In this document: positions 1-8,732 of the stretch, piece after piece
Layout of the letters: each line of letters opens with the position of its first letter
Numbering within the stretch: the stretch's first letter is position 1
Origin: Pyramidobacter piscolens W5455
GTDB taxonomy: Bacteria > Synergistota > Synergistia > Synergistales > Dethiosulfovibrionaceae
DNA length: 39,065 nt
NCBI RefSeq assembly: GCF_000177335.1
Contig: NZ_ADFP01000049.1
Span: 1 to 39,065 of the forward strand
Reading direction: 5' to 3'
Position numbers and translations under genes: made by a program
The notes under the pieces: model-generated
Told to the model about the DNA's origin: nothing
Databases searched by the model: none
Seen by the model: the letters and a program-made list of their open reading frames with translations, nothing else

Positions 1-203
1 ATATTATCACTCCAATTTTAAGAGACGAAGACTTTGACCAAGGAGCTGAAATACAGGAGCCTTGGAACAGACGAGATTATTTCATGCAACGAACCGCTTC
101 GGAGCGCTGAACACTCGCTTTTGTAATATTTTTTATTTATGATGCAATTATGAAGTTTGTGATCGTTTTCGTTATACTTAGCTTGACTTCTCGTCGACGG
201 AAC

Positions 204-252
204 AAAAAAACGGGGCGAACGCCGTCGCGGCAAAAAAAACGGCGTTCGCCCC
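204..252 (-). terminator. Rho-independent terminator of the EptA-like gene
   Basis: A 13-bp perfect stem (GGGGCGAACGCCG at 212-224 pairs with 240-252) is followed, read on the minus strand, by a run of seven T. It lies 46 bases past the stop codon of the minus-strand gene ending at 298. The rest of positions 1-203 is AT-rich and I see no gene in it. Confidence 0.85.
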
Positions 253-297
253 ATTCTCGTTGATATCAACGATGTCTTTTTATTGCAAGGACAAACA

Positions 298-2196
298 TTA
301 CAGACCCGGCACGACCGACTTGAGCAGGCGGCCTTCCCAGAAGCGGGCGTTCTGTTCGTTGACGGCGTATTTCTCCGAGGTGAGCTGACGCTCCGGCACG
401 GCGTTGGCGTGCTGGACGTGCATCAGCCCCAGCACCAGCGGGCAGATCAGGTCGCTGGTGAAGATGCGGCCGGAATTCGCGCGCAGCTGCGCCGTCGTCG
501 CCGCGTAACGGCGGCGATATTCCGGCGAAAGCCACAGCACCACGGGGATCTCGGCCATGACGGGTTTGAAGGCGTCGAAGTTGTGGCCGACGCCGGTCAC
601 GTCCTCGCCGTGGTCGGAAAAATAGACCATGCTGCTGACGGCGAACTTGGACTGGGCGAGGATTTCAGTGATTTGCCGCAGCAGGTCGTCCGTATAGGTG
701 AGGCTGCGGTCGTACGCGTCGATGCGCTCGCGCAGCTCGCGCGAAAGGAGTTTGCTGCCCTTGACGCGGGGCAGCCACGGCCAGTTTTCGGGCGCGCTGT
801 TGCGGTAGCTCCAGTGGCTGCCGCGCAGGTGCAGGAAGATCGCGTGGCTCTCGCCGTCTTTGGCGCGCTGCAGCGCCCGGCGCAGCAGCGGCAGAATCTC
901 TTCGTCCTGATGGCCGTTTTTGCGGTCGAGCAGCGGCAGGTCTTCGATGAACTCCTGTTCTCCGGCGTCGCGCGACAGCGCGCTGACCAGATTGTTGTAC
1001 GCGCCGATCTTCTCCTGGTTGCTGAACCAGTGCGTCTTGACGCCGGCGCCGGCAAGGATCTCAAGCAGCGAAAAGGCTTTCATGATGCCGGTGAACATGA
1101 AAGAGCTGTCGCGATGGTCGAAATGCAGCAGCACGCGCGGGTCGTAATTGCTGAACTGGCTCAGCGCCAGCGTCACGGCCGATTCGGTGTGAACCATGCA
1201 GGAATAAGCGCGCTTCAGCACGATCAGCGCTTCCTGGACCGCCGCGTCGCTGGAACAGAGCCAGGGCGTGGTGGGGCGCCGGTAGCCCCAGCGCTGCATG
1301 TGCCTGGGGCTGGCCGACTCGCCGACGACGACCACGCAGACTTCGCCGCGTCCCGTTCTGGAGATCTTCAGGTCTTCGATGCGGCGCTGCGGGTCGGAAC
1401 GGGCTTTTTCCAAACTGTCGAGCGCCGTTTGATACTGACGATAGCCTTTTTGAAAGTCAAAAAAAAGATTGCTGTAACTGGTCGCCTTCGCGCGGCAGGA
1501 CAGGGCCAACGCCACGCAAAAGCAGAGCGTCGCGGCGGCGCACCACAGGCTTTTCACGGGACGACAGCGCCGGATCAGCGAGCGCAGCACCGCCGCCAGC
1601 AGCACGAACAGCCCCAGACTGGCCGCCGTCGGCAGCAAACCGAATTGATCCAACAGAAAAGATCTCGCTTCGACAAGATTTGTGCCGAGAACGGTCATCA
1701 GCGTGTTGGAACCCAGCCGCCGCCCATAGCGTACGATATAGACGAAATAGACGATGTACTGCGCGACGCCAGCCGCCAGCAGCGCCGTCAGCAGCGCTCC
1801 GAACAGGCGCTTCGCGCCCGCGAATCGCTGCGAAAGCATACACGCCAGCAGCGTCCAGCAGGCCGGAAAAAGGCACAGGCAGGCATATTCGTACAGCCCG
1901 CTGGGCGCGCGGCAGAGAAAGGCCGGCGCAAACTCGAAAAACAGAAAGAACGCGTAGATCTTCGCGCCGGCGCCGCCGCGCCAGTACAAGATCGCCGACC
2001 ACAGCGCCCAACTGCCGGCAAACTCGATAAACAGCTGCGTCGTCCGCAGACGTTCCGACATCACGAAGGTCAGGAAATTCGCCGAAATCCAGGAGCGGTA
2101 CAGAGGCCAGGCCAGAAACAACGTCATCAGCGCCGCCAGCAGCGCGCCCTGAAAGAGCGAGGCCACCGCGCGGTGGCGGCGAAAATATCCAAGCAA
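298..2196 (-). CDS. EptA/CptA-like phosphoethanolamine transferase (sulfatase fold)
   Basis: A membrane-anchored alkaline-phosphatase-superfamily enzyme of 632 residues. The first ~235 residues hold about five hydrophobic segments, and the C-terminal ~350 residues form the catalytic domain. The metal/nucleophile landmarks fit the EptA family: VVVVGESAS (E293), a probable Thr nucleophile in HTESAV (T337), and SDHGED (D528, H529). Family members move phosphoethanolamine from phosphatidylethanolamine onto lipid A or core sugars on the outer face of the inner membrane, which implies a diderm cell. The start is TTG, chosen because GAGGTGA lies 6-7 bases upstream and no better in-frame start exists. 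It is longer than typical EptA (~550 aa), and sequence around the usual CGTSTA motif is divergent, so the exact substrate is uncertain. Confidence 0.8.
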   Translation of the reverse strand: MLGYFRRHRAVASLFQGALLAALMTLFLAWPLYRSWISANFLTFVMSERLRTTQLFIEFAGSWALWSAILYWRGGAGAKIYAFFLFFEFAPAFLCRAPSGLYEYACLCLFPACWTLLACMLSQRFAGAKRLFGALLTALLAAGVAQYIVYFVYIVRYGRRLGSNTLMTVLGTNLVEARSFLLDQFGLLPTAASLGLFVLLAAVLRSLIRRCRPVKSLWCAAATLCFCVALALSCRAKATSYSNLFFDFQKGYRQYQTALDSLEKARSDPQRRIEDLKISRTGRGEVCVVVVGESASPRHMQRWGYRRPTTPWLCSSDAAVQEALIVLKRAYSCMVHTESAVTLALSQFSNYDPRVLLHFDHRDSSFMFTGIMKAFSLLEILAGAGVKTHWFSNQEKIGAYNNLVSALSRDAGEQEFIEDLPLLDRKNGHQDEEILPLLRRALQRAKDGESHAIFLHLRGSHWSYRNSAPENWPWLPRVKGSKLLSRELRERIDAYDRSLTYTDDLLRQITEILAQSKFAVSSMVYFSDHGEDVTGVGHNFDAFKPVMAEIPVVLWLSPEYRRRYAATTAQLRANSGRIFTSDLICPLVLGLMHVQHANAVPERQLTSEKYAVNEQNARFWEGRLLKSVVPGL

Positions 2197-2268
2197 AGAA
2201 ACTCACCTCTTTTGTCGTTCCCCAAATCGGCTGAAATTTCACCGATACCAGAAACTCACAACTGATTA

Positions 2269-2297
2269 AGTATAAGCGAAAGAATCGTAAAATTCCA
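2269..2297 (-). promoter_or_regulatory. weak promoter candidate for the EptA-like gene
   Basis: On the minus strand a TATACT hexamer (2269-2274) lies about 70 bases before the TTG start. The matching -35 position is a poor match (TGGAAT) at 17-base spacing, so this is tentative. Confidence 0.35.
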
Positions 2298-2311
2298 GAA
2301 AGACAGCTCGC

Positions 2312-2362
2312 AAAAAAACGGCGGGCTCCCCTTGCGCAGGACCACGGGAAGCTCGCCGTTTT
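2312..2362 (-). terminator. terminator of the sodium:solute symporter gene
   Basis: ACGGCGGGCTCCC pairs with GGGAAGCTCGCCGT allowing two G-U pairs. On the minus strand the stem is followed by seven T. It sits directly after the symporter stop codon. Confidence 0.8.
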
Positions 2363-2375
2363 CGGGAACGGTTCT

Positions 2376-3893
2376 TTACCGCTTGCGCGGCGGGAACAGC
2401 AGCCCCAGCAGACAGCCGCCGACCGAGACGCCCATGCCCGTCAACAGCGGATCGCCGGGCAGTTCGAAAAAATGCCCCGCCGCCACCGCTGCAGGAGCGA
2501 GAACGATCGCCGCGAGGATGAACCCGGAACGGATGCGTCCCTTGAGCGCCAGCGCACAGGTCATCGGCGCGAAGACCACGGCGCCGCGCAGCGCCATGGA
2601 GAGAAAACCGAAATCGTTCAGCGTCTTGTTGGGAATGACGATCGACAGCACCGCCGCCACGATCAGCACAACGGCGATCGTCAAACGCGTGGCCAGCAGT
2701 TCCCCCGCGGGCGTGCACAAACGCGGCCAGAAGCGTTTGTAAATATCCTTGACGAGGATCGTCGCCATCCCCAGCGACAGCCCGGCGCCGCCGCCGATCA
2801 CCGTGATCAGCAGCGTTCCGAGCACCACGCCGGCCAGAATCGGCGGCAGATGATCCATCGCAAAGGCCGGCATCACGTGCAGCGTGCTGGCCAGCACCGG
2901 CAGGTCGGGCACGGCCTGCCCGACGGCGGCCAGCGCCGCCGCTTCGGCCGCCGTGATGTAATGAGCGCGCATGGACAACCCCATCAGCACGCCGGCGATG
3001 CCCAGCGGCGGGATCAAAAAGGCGCTCAGCAACACGCCCTTGCGGGCGTCCGAGTCGGTGCGGCCGCTCCATACCGCCTGAGCGTACGTCTGCGTGGAGA
3101 GCACCCCGAGCAGCAGCGACACACAGGAACCGAGGTCCTTCATCGTGCCGCGCGCCGTCAAATTCATGAAACGACGGGGAATATCAGCCGCGCCCGTCAA
3201 ATTCGGCACGTTGTTCGCCGCCTGCTGCACCAAACCCAGCGGCGTGCCACCCAGAAGCGAGGAGAGCGCCGCCGTCAGGCCGTCGAGCCCGCCTTCGGAG
3301 CGGAGAACCAGAACCATGCCGCCCATCAGCGAAAGATAGAGCAGAACCACCTTGACCACGCCGCCCATGCCCGCGCCCCAGGCGCCGCCGAAAATCACGT
3401 AACAGCACATGACCAGCACCGCCAGCGCCGCCGCCGTTGTCACCGACATGGACGGGAACATCAGCGTGAACAGACCGATGCAGCCCATCACCTGCGACAG
3501 CACCGTGATGAAGATCCCCGTCGCGCTCAGCACGGAACCGATGCTTTCCACCGTGCCGCCGTATTCGCCCGAGATAATCTGCAGCTCCGTGACGCAGCCG
3601 CTGTTCCGCAGCGCCCTCGCGTATCCCAGCGCCATCAGCAGGCAGCCGAGGCCGGAACCGAGCGTGAACCACCAGGCCGCCAGGCCGTAATGGAAGGCCA
3701 GCTGCACAGAGCCCAGCGTCGATTGGCTGCTGACCAGGCTGCCCATCAACGCGCCACAGACCAGCCCTGGTCCGGCCTTGCCTCCTCCGGTGAGAAAATC
3801 TTTAGCGTTCTTCACCTTTCTTCCCGAGTACAGCCCCACGCCGATGATCAGCGCCAGGACCAGAACGATTCCGGCGACCGTCAGTCCCGTCAT
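2376..3893 (-). CDS. sodium:solute symporter family (SSS) permease
   Basis: A 505-residue inner-membrane protein with about 13 predicted hydrophobic helices and the glycine- and serine-rich first helices of the SSS family (LIIGVGLYSGRKVKNAKDF near residues 15-33, where the KxAxDF/L segment is family-typical). SSS proteins use the Na+ gradient to import sugars, amino acids, carboxylates or other small solutes; the substrate cannot be read from sequence. The ATG start is supported by AAGGAG about 9 bases upstream. It is monocistronic, with its own promoter and terminator. It is placed next to an envelope gene and rubrerythrin without an obvious functional link. Confidence 0.85.
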   Translation of the reverse strand: MTGLTVAGIVLVLALIIGVGLYSGRKVKNAKDFLTGGGKAGPGLVCGALMGSLVSSQSTLGSVQLAFHYGLAAWWFTLGSGLGCLLMALGYARALRNSGCVTELQIISGEYGGTVESIGSVLSATGIFITVLSQVMGCIGLFTLMFPSMSVTTAAALAVLVMCCYVIFGGAWGAGMGGVVKVVLLYLSLMGGMVLVLRSEGGLDGLTAALSSLLGGTPLGLVQQAANNVPNLTGAADIPRRFMNLTARGTMKDLGSCVSLLLGVLSTQTYAQAVWSGRTDSDARKGVLLSAFLIPPLGIAGVLMGLSMRAHYITAAEAAALAAVGQAVPDLPVLASTLHVMPAFAMDHLPPILAGVVLGTLLITVIGGGAGLSLGMATILVKDIYKRFWPRLCTPAGELLATRLTIAVVLIVAAVLSIVIPNKTLNDFGFLSMALRGAVVFAPMTCALALKGRIRSGFILAAIVLAPAAVAAGHFFELPGDPLLTGMGVSVGGCLLGLLFPPRKR

Positions 3894-3937
3894 GAAAACC
3901 CGCTCCTTTTCTTCGCTGAATATGACACGGAAAATTT

Positions 3938-3965
3938 ATTATACCCCCGCATTCGTTCTCGTAAA
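3938..3965 (-). promoter_or_regulatory. sigma70-type promoter for the symporter gene
   Basis: On the minus strand TTTACG (3960-3965), 16-base spacer, then a perfect TATAAT (3938-3943), about 45 bases before the ATG. Confidence 0.55.
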
Positions 3966-3982
3966 GCACAGTTGAAGCGCGC

Positions 3983-4024
3983 AAAAAAACGACCCATTCC
4001 TTCACGGAATGAGCCGCTTTTTTT
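3983..4024 (-). terminator. terminator of the rubrerythrin gene (bidirectional hairpin)
   Basis: CATTCC/GGAATG stem extended by an A7 run on one side and a T7 run on the other, just past the rubrerythrin stop. Its shape would allow termination from either side. Confidence 0.75.
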
Positions 4025-4037
4025 GTATCCGCAGATT

Positions 4038-4580
4038 TTAATAATTGTTCGCCCTGATCTGGAAATACGCCTGCGGATGGGCGCAGACGGGGCAGACCTG
4101 CGGCGCCTTCTTGCCGACGACGATATGGCCGCAATTGGCGCACTGCCAGACCATGTCGCCGTCGCGGGAAAAGACCAGACCGCCGTTGACGTTGGCGAGA
4201 AGCTTGCGGTAACGCTCTTCGTGCTCCTTCTCGATGGCGCCGACCATCTCGAAAAGCTTGGCGATGCGGGTGAAGCCCTCTTCGTGAGCGGTCTTGGCGA
4301 AACCGGCGTACATGTCGGTCCATTCGTAGTTCTCGCCGGCCGCGGCGTCTTCGAGGTTTACCGCCGTGGTGGGGACGTCGCCCTCATGAAGCAGCTTGAA
4401 CCAAATCTTGGCGTGCTCTTTCTCGTTGCCCGCCGTCTCTTCGAAGATCTTGGCGATCTGCTCGTAGCCTTCTTTTTTGGCTTTGCTGGCATAGTAGGTG
4501 TACTTGTTGCGCGCCTGCGACTCGCCGGCGAAAGCGGTCTGAAGATTCTTTTCGGTCTGAGTGCCCTTGATGTTTTCCAT
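4038..4580 (-). CDS. rbr: rubrerythrin
   Basis: A 180-residue cytoplasmic non-haem iron protein that reduces hydrogen peroxide with electrons from rubredoxin or NADH in anaerobes. Residues 1-130 form the four-helix diiron domain, with the two ExxH signatures EKEH at 53-56 and 117-120 and E20. Residues 145-172 form the rubredoxin-like knuckles CANC (C147, C150) and CPVC (C163, C166). Length and domain order match classical rubrerythrin. The gene stands alone between a strong TTGACA promoter and a terminator, suggesting independent, probably oxidative-stress-linked expression; no clear PerR box could be assigned. Confidence 0.97.
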   Translation of the reverse strand: MENIKGTQTEKNLQTAFAGESQARNKYTYYASKAKKEGYEQIAKIFEETAGNEKEHAKIWFKLLHEGDVPTTAVNLEDAAAGENYEWTDMYAGFAKTAHEEGFTRIAKLFEMVGAIEKEHEERYRKLLANVNGGLVFSRDGDMVWQCANCGHIVVGKKAPQVCPVCAHPQAYFQIRANNY

Positions 4581-4656
4581 GATAAAAATCCCCCTTCAGA
4601 ATCACTGTACGGATTTCCCGCAAAAATCTCTGCCCGTTCCCCCCGGACCTTTATTC

Positions 4657-4686
4657 AATATAGATTATTCTGATAAAATTTGTCAA
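4657..4686 (-). promoter_or_regulatory. strong promoter of the rubrerythrin gene
   Basis: On the minus strand a perfect TTGACA (4681-4686), 18-base spacer, and TATATT (4657-4662). The surrounding AT-rich bases would suit a Fur/PerR-type operator, but no full consensus is visible. Confidence 0.75.
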
Positions 4687-4708
4687 GACTAACAGCTTGT
4701 TTTTTTCC

Positions 4709-5449
4709 CTAAAAGGTCTCTTCGGGAAGCAGATAGCGCCACTGTCCCGGCGGCAGCGCCCCCAGGCGCACTGAACCGACGCGCACGCGTTTGAGGGCCA
4801 GCACTTCGAGCCCGACGAGAGCGCACATGCGGCGGATCTGACGTTTTTTTCCCTGCTGCAGCACGAAGCGCAATTGATCGTCGTTCTGCCATCGCACCCG
4901 AGCGGGCAGAAGCTCTTCGCCGTCGAGGCTGAGGCCGTGATTGAGCAGCGCCAGGCCGCGTTCGCTCAAAGATCCGGCCACGCGCACGAGATACTCCTTT
5001 TCCACGGCACTGTCCTCGCCGACGAGGCGCCGCGCCACGCGCCCGTCTTGGGTGAGCACGAGCAGCCCGGTGGAGTTGACGTCGAGCCGACCGGCCGGGA
5101 CAAGGTTCTGCAGCTGGCGGAGGTCGAAACGCAGCGGCGATTTGTCGCCGCTCCAACAGTTTTCCGGGCGGATCAGCACGCGGGCGGGCCGGTAACCGTC
5201 TTCGGCTTGGCCGGAAACGTATCCCAGCGGTTTGTGCAGGAGGATCGTGACGCGGCGGCTCTGATCCCGTTCGGCGACGCGGTTCATTTCGATGCGATCG
5301 CGTTCCGTTACTTTCTGCCCGAGCACGGCGGGAACGCCGTTGACGCTGACGAGCCCGCGCGAAATGTATTCGTCGGCTTCACGCCGGGAACAAAGACCAA
5401 GCTCTGCCATGCGCTTCGAGAGGCGCATCTCCCCGCGCAAGTTATTCAC
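4709..5449 (-). CDS. RsuA/RluB/RluF-family rRNA pseudouridine synthase
   Basis: A 246-residue protein with an N-terminal S4 RNA-binding domain (about residues 8-60) and a pseudouridine synthase domain. The catalytic aspartate is D123 in the family motif GRLDVNSTGLL, and the C-terminal GKKRQIRRM segment is also typical. It isomerises a specific uridine in rRNA; which site (16S U516-type or 23S U2605/U2604-type) is not resolved. The start is the GTG at 5449, because AGAGGTG lies 8 bases upstream; the later ATG at 5428 has its purine-rich stretch too close. A DnaA-box match overlaps this start codon. It is the last gene of the dnaA-side minus-strand block. Confidence 0.88.
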   Translation of the reverse strand: MNNLRGEMRLSKRMAELGLCSRREADEYISRGLVSVNGVPAVLGQKVTERDRIEMNRVAERDQSRRVTILLHKPLGYVSGQAEDGYRPARVLIRPENCWSGDKSPLRFDLRQLQNLVPAGRLDVNSTGLLVLTQDGRVARRLVGEDSAVEKEYLVRVAGSLSERGLALLNHGLSLDGEELLPARVRWQNDDQLRFVLQQGKKRQIRRMCALVGLEVLALKRVRVGSVRLGALPPGQWRYLLPEETF

Positions 5450-5476
5450 AAATTATGCACCTCTCTTTGTGGATAC
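5442..5476. promoter_or_regulatory. pair of convergent DnaA-box-like sites
   Basis: TTATTCACA (5442-5450) matches the TTATNCACA consensus perfectly. Opposing TGTGGATAC (5468-5476) has one mismatch. They flank the ribosome-binding site and GTG start of the pseudouridine synthase gene, in the 81-bp gap after dciA. Confidence 0.5.
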
Positions 5477-5530
5477 ATGAACGCCTTTCCCGAGCGAACC
5501 GCCCGCAATCAAAAAACGACCGATCGTTTT

Positions 5531-6013
5531 TCACTCCTCCCTGCGCCCTTCACCCCATCGCGTCCGCGCCGCCGCCTCGAGGCGAGCCAACGACAACGCC
5601 GTATCGGGATCCTTGACGGTCGCTTTCACTCGGTTTAAGGCCTCGTCGACCATTTCCGGCGAGACCTGAAGACGTCGCGACGGAGGAGGCGGCGCTTCAC
5701 GCTGGCGTTCGAGGCGCGACACGACGGCGCGGACGCCGGGCAGCTCCAAACCTGTCAGCTTTTTCACGCGACGCAGCAGCGTGCCGGCGCTCAATTTGAT
5801 CATCTGCGCCGCGGCCGGCGACTCGCAGGCGACGATCAGTTCGCCGCGTTCGAGGCGGCTCGGACGGGTCAAAGCGGAGAGCTGCGGGCCGACAATCGTG
5901 AGCCATTGGCGTTCCATGTCGGCCAGCTTAAAAGCGATCTGAAAAGCCGACGGCAGATTATGGACGATCACGGAACCGACTGCCCTTGGGGCAGATATCT
6001 GATCCTTCGCCAT
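5531..6013 (-). CDS. dciA: DciA-type DUF721 protein (replicative helicase operator)
   Basis: A 160-residue DUF721-family protein. The N-terminal ~95 residues carry the family core (RQWLTIVGPQLSALTRPSRL, then LIVACESPAAAQMIKL and LLRRVKKLTG). The tail is a charged, proline- and arginine-rich extension. DciA proteins load or operate the DnaB replicative helicase in bacteria lacking DnaC/DnaI, and this gene is typically found beside recF/dnaN, as here. Start ATG is preceded by GAAAGGGG about 10 bases upstream. It is separated from mnmG by 131 bases containing a parS site. The helicase role is inferred from family and context. Confidence 0.82.
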   Translation of the reverse strand: MAKDQISAPRAVGSVIVHNLPSAFQIAFKLADMERQWLTIVGPQLSALTRPSRLERGELIVACESPAAAQMIKLSAGTLLRRVKKLTGLELPGVRAVVSRLERQREAPPPPSRRLQVSPEMVDEALNRVKATVKDPDTALSLARLEAAARTRWGEGRREE

Positions 6014-6092
6014 ACTCTCGCGCCCCTTTCAAAATAAATAGAGAAAAACCGCACACTTCACAAAACAAGTTCACATCGGCTCTGTTGAAAAA

Positions 6093-6108
6093 TGTTCCAC
6101 GTGGAACA
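6093..6108. promoter_or_regulatory. parS site 1
   Basis: Perfect 16-bp palindrome TGTTCCACGTGGAACA, the ParB-binding parS sequence in its GC form, in the mnmG-dciA gap. A half site CGTGGAACAT follows at about 6118-6127. Confidence 0.93.
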
Positions 6109-6144
6109 TTGATCCGCCGTGGAACATTATAAAAATTTAAGCCT

Positions 6145-8037
6145 TTACTCGCAGCGCGCCGCTTCGCGACGGCGGGAACGCTCGCTCAGATAGAGCGCCA
6201 GATGCTGAAGATCGGTGGGAGTGACGCCGGAAATGCGGCCGGCCTGCCCCAGCGTCATCGGGCGGACGCGCTCGAGCTTCTCGCGGCTCTCGGCCAGCAG
6301 TCCCCGAAGCTCGCCGTAGTCGAAACCGACGGGGATCTTCATGCTTTCCAAGCGGAGCATCTTATCCACCGCAGCCTGCTGGCGGGCGATATAGCCCTGA
6401 TATTTGACCGCGGTTTCGACATTGGCGGCTTCTTCGCCTTTAAGGCGGCCATCGGGAACGATACGGCAGAGCAGCTCGTAATCCACCTCGGGACGGCGCA
6501 GCAGCTCGGCGGCGCTCATGCCGCGCTCCAGCGGCCGCAGTCCTTCTTCCGCCAGCACTGCGTTAGCCGGAGTCGGAGCGACGTGAACCCGTTCCAGCGT
6601 TTCGATCTCCTGATCTTCGCGTTCCCAGCGCTCGCAAAGCTGGCGCCACTTTTCATCATCCAAAAGGCCGAGACGACGCCCGATCGGGGCGAGACGACGG
6701 TCGGCGTTGTCGTGACGCAGCAGCAGCCGGTGCTCGCACCGGCTTGTGAGCATACGGTACGGTTCGTGGGTGCCCTTGGTGACCAGGTCGTCCACGAGCA
6801 CGCCGAGATAAGCTTCATGACGCCGCAGCACGAGCGGCTCTTCGCCGCGCATCGACAGCACGGCGTTGACGCCCGCCAGCAGCCCCTGCGAAGCTGCCTC
6901 TTCATAGCCCGAGGTGCCGTTGATCTGGCCAGCGCAGAACAGACCGGGAAGGCGTTTCATCTCCAGCGACAGCGAAAGCTGCTGCGGATCGATGGCGTCG
7001 TACTCGATGGCGTAGCCGGGACGCAAGATCACGGCGCGTTCGCAGCCCGGCAAAGTGCGGGTCATGGCGATTTGCACGTCGAAAGGCAGACTGGTGGAGA
7101 AGTTCTGCACGTAGATCTCGACGCTGCCGCGCGCTACGGGTTCGAGAAAAATAGGGTGGCTGTCCTTCTCGGGGAAAGCCATCACCTTCGACTCGATCGA
7201 AGGGCAATAGCGCGGCCCCACGCCGGTGATCTCGCCATGGACGATCGGCGAACGGTCGAGATTGTCCTTGATGATGCGGTGTGTGCGGGCGTTAGTGCGG
7301 ATCATGCCGCAACTGATCTCGCGGCGGATTTTTTTCTCATCCCAGAAGTCGAAGCCGACGGGATGGGGATCGCCTTCCTGAAGCTCGATGTGGCTCCAGT
7401 CGATGCTGTCGCGGTACAGGCGCGGCGTCGTCCCCGTCTTGAGGCGCTGCATGACGATACCCAACTCAGCAATGGATCGGGAAAGTCCGACGGCGGGTTG
7501 CTGTCCCATCGGCCCCGAAGCGAAATTCACCAGCCCAACGTGGACGCGCCCGCCCAGATGCGTGCCGGTCGTCAGGATCACGCGCGGTGCTTCGAAGCTC
7601 AACTGAAAGCGCGTCTTCACTCCCTTGAGCCGGTCGTTTTCAACCCACAGCGCGTCGACCTGGTCCTGAAAAACCCGTAAATTTGGACAGTTCACCAGCT
7701 CCCGCAGATAATAACCGTGGTAATCGTGCAGGTCGCACTGCGCGCGCAGGGCGCGCACGGCCGGCCCCTTCGAAGTGTTGAGCCAGCGCATCATCATCGC
7801 GGCAGCGTCGGCGGCCCGGGCCTGGACGCCGCCCAGCGCCGAAATTTCGCGCACCAAATGGCCTTTTGCCGGGCCGCCGATGGAAGGATTGCAGGGCATA
7901 TGCGCGACGTGATCGACATCCTGCACGATCATCAACGTCCGCGCCCCCATGTGCGCCGCGGCGAGGGCCGCCTCACAGCCGGCATGGCCGCCGCCGACGA
8001 CGATAACGTCAAAAGTGTTTTCGGGAAAAATTTGCAC
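6145..8037 (-). CDS. mnmG: tRNA uridine-5-carboxymethylaminomethyl modification enzyme MnmG (GidA)
   Basis: A 630-residue FAD-dependent enzyme that, with MnmE, installs the cmnm5 group on the wobble uridine of tRNAs. The N-terminal FAD motif GGGHAGCEAA spans residues 15-24. The family signature PCNPSIGGPAKGH is at 48-60, and SGYEEAASQG and the C-terminal KYQGYI..Q helical region are present. Length fits the family. The start is GTG at 8037; ribosome-binding sequence is weak (AAGGA about 13 bases upstream), but the N-terminus matches the family and no ATG is available. It follows the exported protein gene by 16 bases and is probably cotranscribed with recF and upstream genes. mnmG near dnaA is a conserved origin-proximal arrangement. 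Confidence 0.97.
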   Translation of the reverse strand: MQIFPENTFDVIVVGGGHAGCEAALAAAHMGARTLMIVQDVDHVAHMPCNPSIGGPAKGHLVREISALGGVQARAADAAAMMMRWLNTSKGPAVRALRAQCDLHDYHGYYLRELVNCPNLRVFQDQVDALWVENDRLKGVKTRFQLSFEAPRVILTTGTHLGGRVHVGLVNFASGPMGQQPAVGLSRSIAELGIVMQRLKTGTTPRLYRDSIDWSHIELQEGDPHPVGFDFWDEKKIRREISCGMIRTNARTHRIIKDNLDRSPIVHGEITGVGPRYCPSIESKVMAFPEKDSHPIFLEPVARGSVEIYVQNFSTSLPFDVQIAMTRTLPGCERAVILRPGYAIEYDAIDPQQLSLSLEMKRLPGLFCAGQINGTSGYEEAASQGLLAGVNAVLSMRGEEPLVLRRHEAYLGVLVDDLVTKGTHEPYRMLTSRCEHRLLLRHDNADRRLAPIGRRLGLLDDEKWRQLCERWEREDQEIETLERVHVAPTPANAVLAEEGLRPLERGMSAAELLRRPEVDYELLCRIVPDGRLKGEEAANVETAVKYQGYIARQQAAVDKMLRLESMKIPVGFDYGELRGLLAESREKLERVRPMTLGQAGRISGVTPTDLQHLALYLSERSRRREAARCE

Positions 8038-8053
8038 GGAGGCACCGAAATCC

Positions 8054-8638
8054 TTACTTGCGGCTGGCGTCCTCGTAGCTGAGCACAGTGTCGTTGCGGG
8101 ACAGCGAGCGATTCTCGAAAAGAGCGACGGACCGGCGCCCGAACGTGCCGGTGATCCACTGGTAGCCCGAAACCGCGCCGTCAGCGGCGTATTCCGCTTT
8201 AGGCGCGCCGTATTTACGAGTCAGCATAGCGTTGAGCTCCGTAAAATTGCGGCTGAAAGCGAGATATTTCTTCTCTTTCTTATTCTTATGCTCGTTTTCG
8301 GCGACGTCGGCTCTCTGAGGCGCGGCAGCCGGCAATTGCTCCGCGCGAATAAAGGCGAAGCGGGCCAAAAAAAGACCCCGTTTTGAAAAGCGCAGCAGCA
8401 GATGGCCTTCGCGCCCGAAGAAGTTGACTTTGTAAAACGCCTCGTGATAGTTGGGAACGTAGCTGTACTCGCACAGCAGCGCGGCGGCGTTCTGCTCGGT
8501 CATGATGCGGTTGGCTTCCGCGACGGACGTGCCGAACTTCACGCCCCAGACGCCGTCGATCGTGTCGTCGATTTCGGCGGCGCCGGCCCCCGCGCCCATC
8601 ACCGCGGCCAACAAAAGCGCTAAAAGAATTTTCTTCAT
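8054..8638 (-). CDS. small exported protein of unknown function
   Basis: A 194-residue protein that I do not recognise. Residues 1-20 form a Sec signal peptide (MKK, then a leucine/alanine core ending AGAGA-A), so it is probably periplasmic. The mature part starts with a GVWGVKFGTSVAEANRIM segment, a pattern seen in uncharacterised periplasmic proteins, and has a lysine-rich stretch around KNKKEKK. The ATG at 8638 is chosen over an in-frame start 66 bases earlier because GGGAGGAA lies 7 bases upstream and the signal peptide begins there. It sits between recF and mnmG, with only 16 bases to mnmG, an unusual insertion into the origin gene block. Confidence 0.75.
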   Translation of the reverse strand: MKKILLALLLAAVMGAGAGAAEIDDTIDGVWGVKFGTSVAEANRIMTEQNAAALLCEYSYVPNYHEAFYKVNFFGREGHLLLRFSKRGLFLARFAFIRAEQLPAAAPQRADVAENEHKNKKEKKYLAFSRNFTELNAMLTRKYGAPKAEYAADGAVSGYQWITGTFGRRSVALFENRSLSRNDTVLSYEDASRK

Positions 8639-8732
8639 GTTGAGTTCCTCCCCAAGGAAAAAATAACGGAAAACAATTTTCCGGCGCACATCGATTTTAT
8701 TCATCAGAATTCATCAATATCTTCAAACTCGT

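Noticed and set aside
18-269. Small minus-strand open frame at the left edge
   Set aside because: It spans the terminator of the EptA-like gene and has no ribosome-binding site or recognisable motif.
283-2265. Long plus-strand open frame opposite the EptA-like gene
   Set aside because: Its product is a low-complexity Arg/Gln/Ala/Val-rich sequence with no family motif, typical of the antisense of a GC-rich gene; the minus strand has clear motifs.
2472-4673. 733-codon plus-strand open frame across symporter and rubrerythrin
   Set aside because: It runs antisense through two well-recognised genes and their terminator; composition is Arg/His/Gln-rich with no domain.
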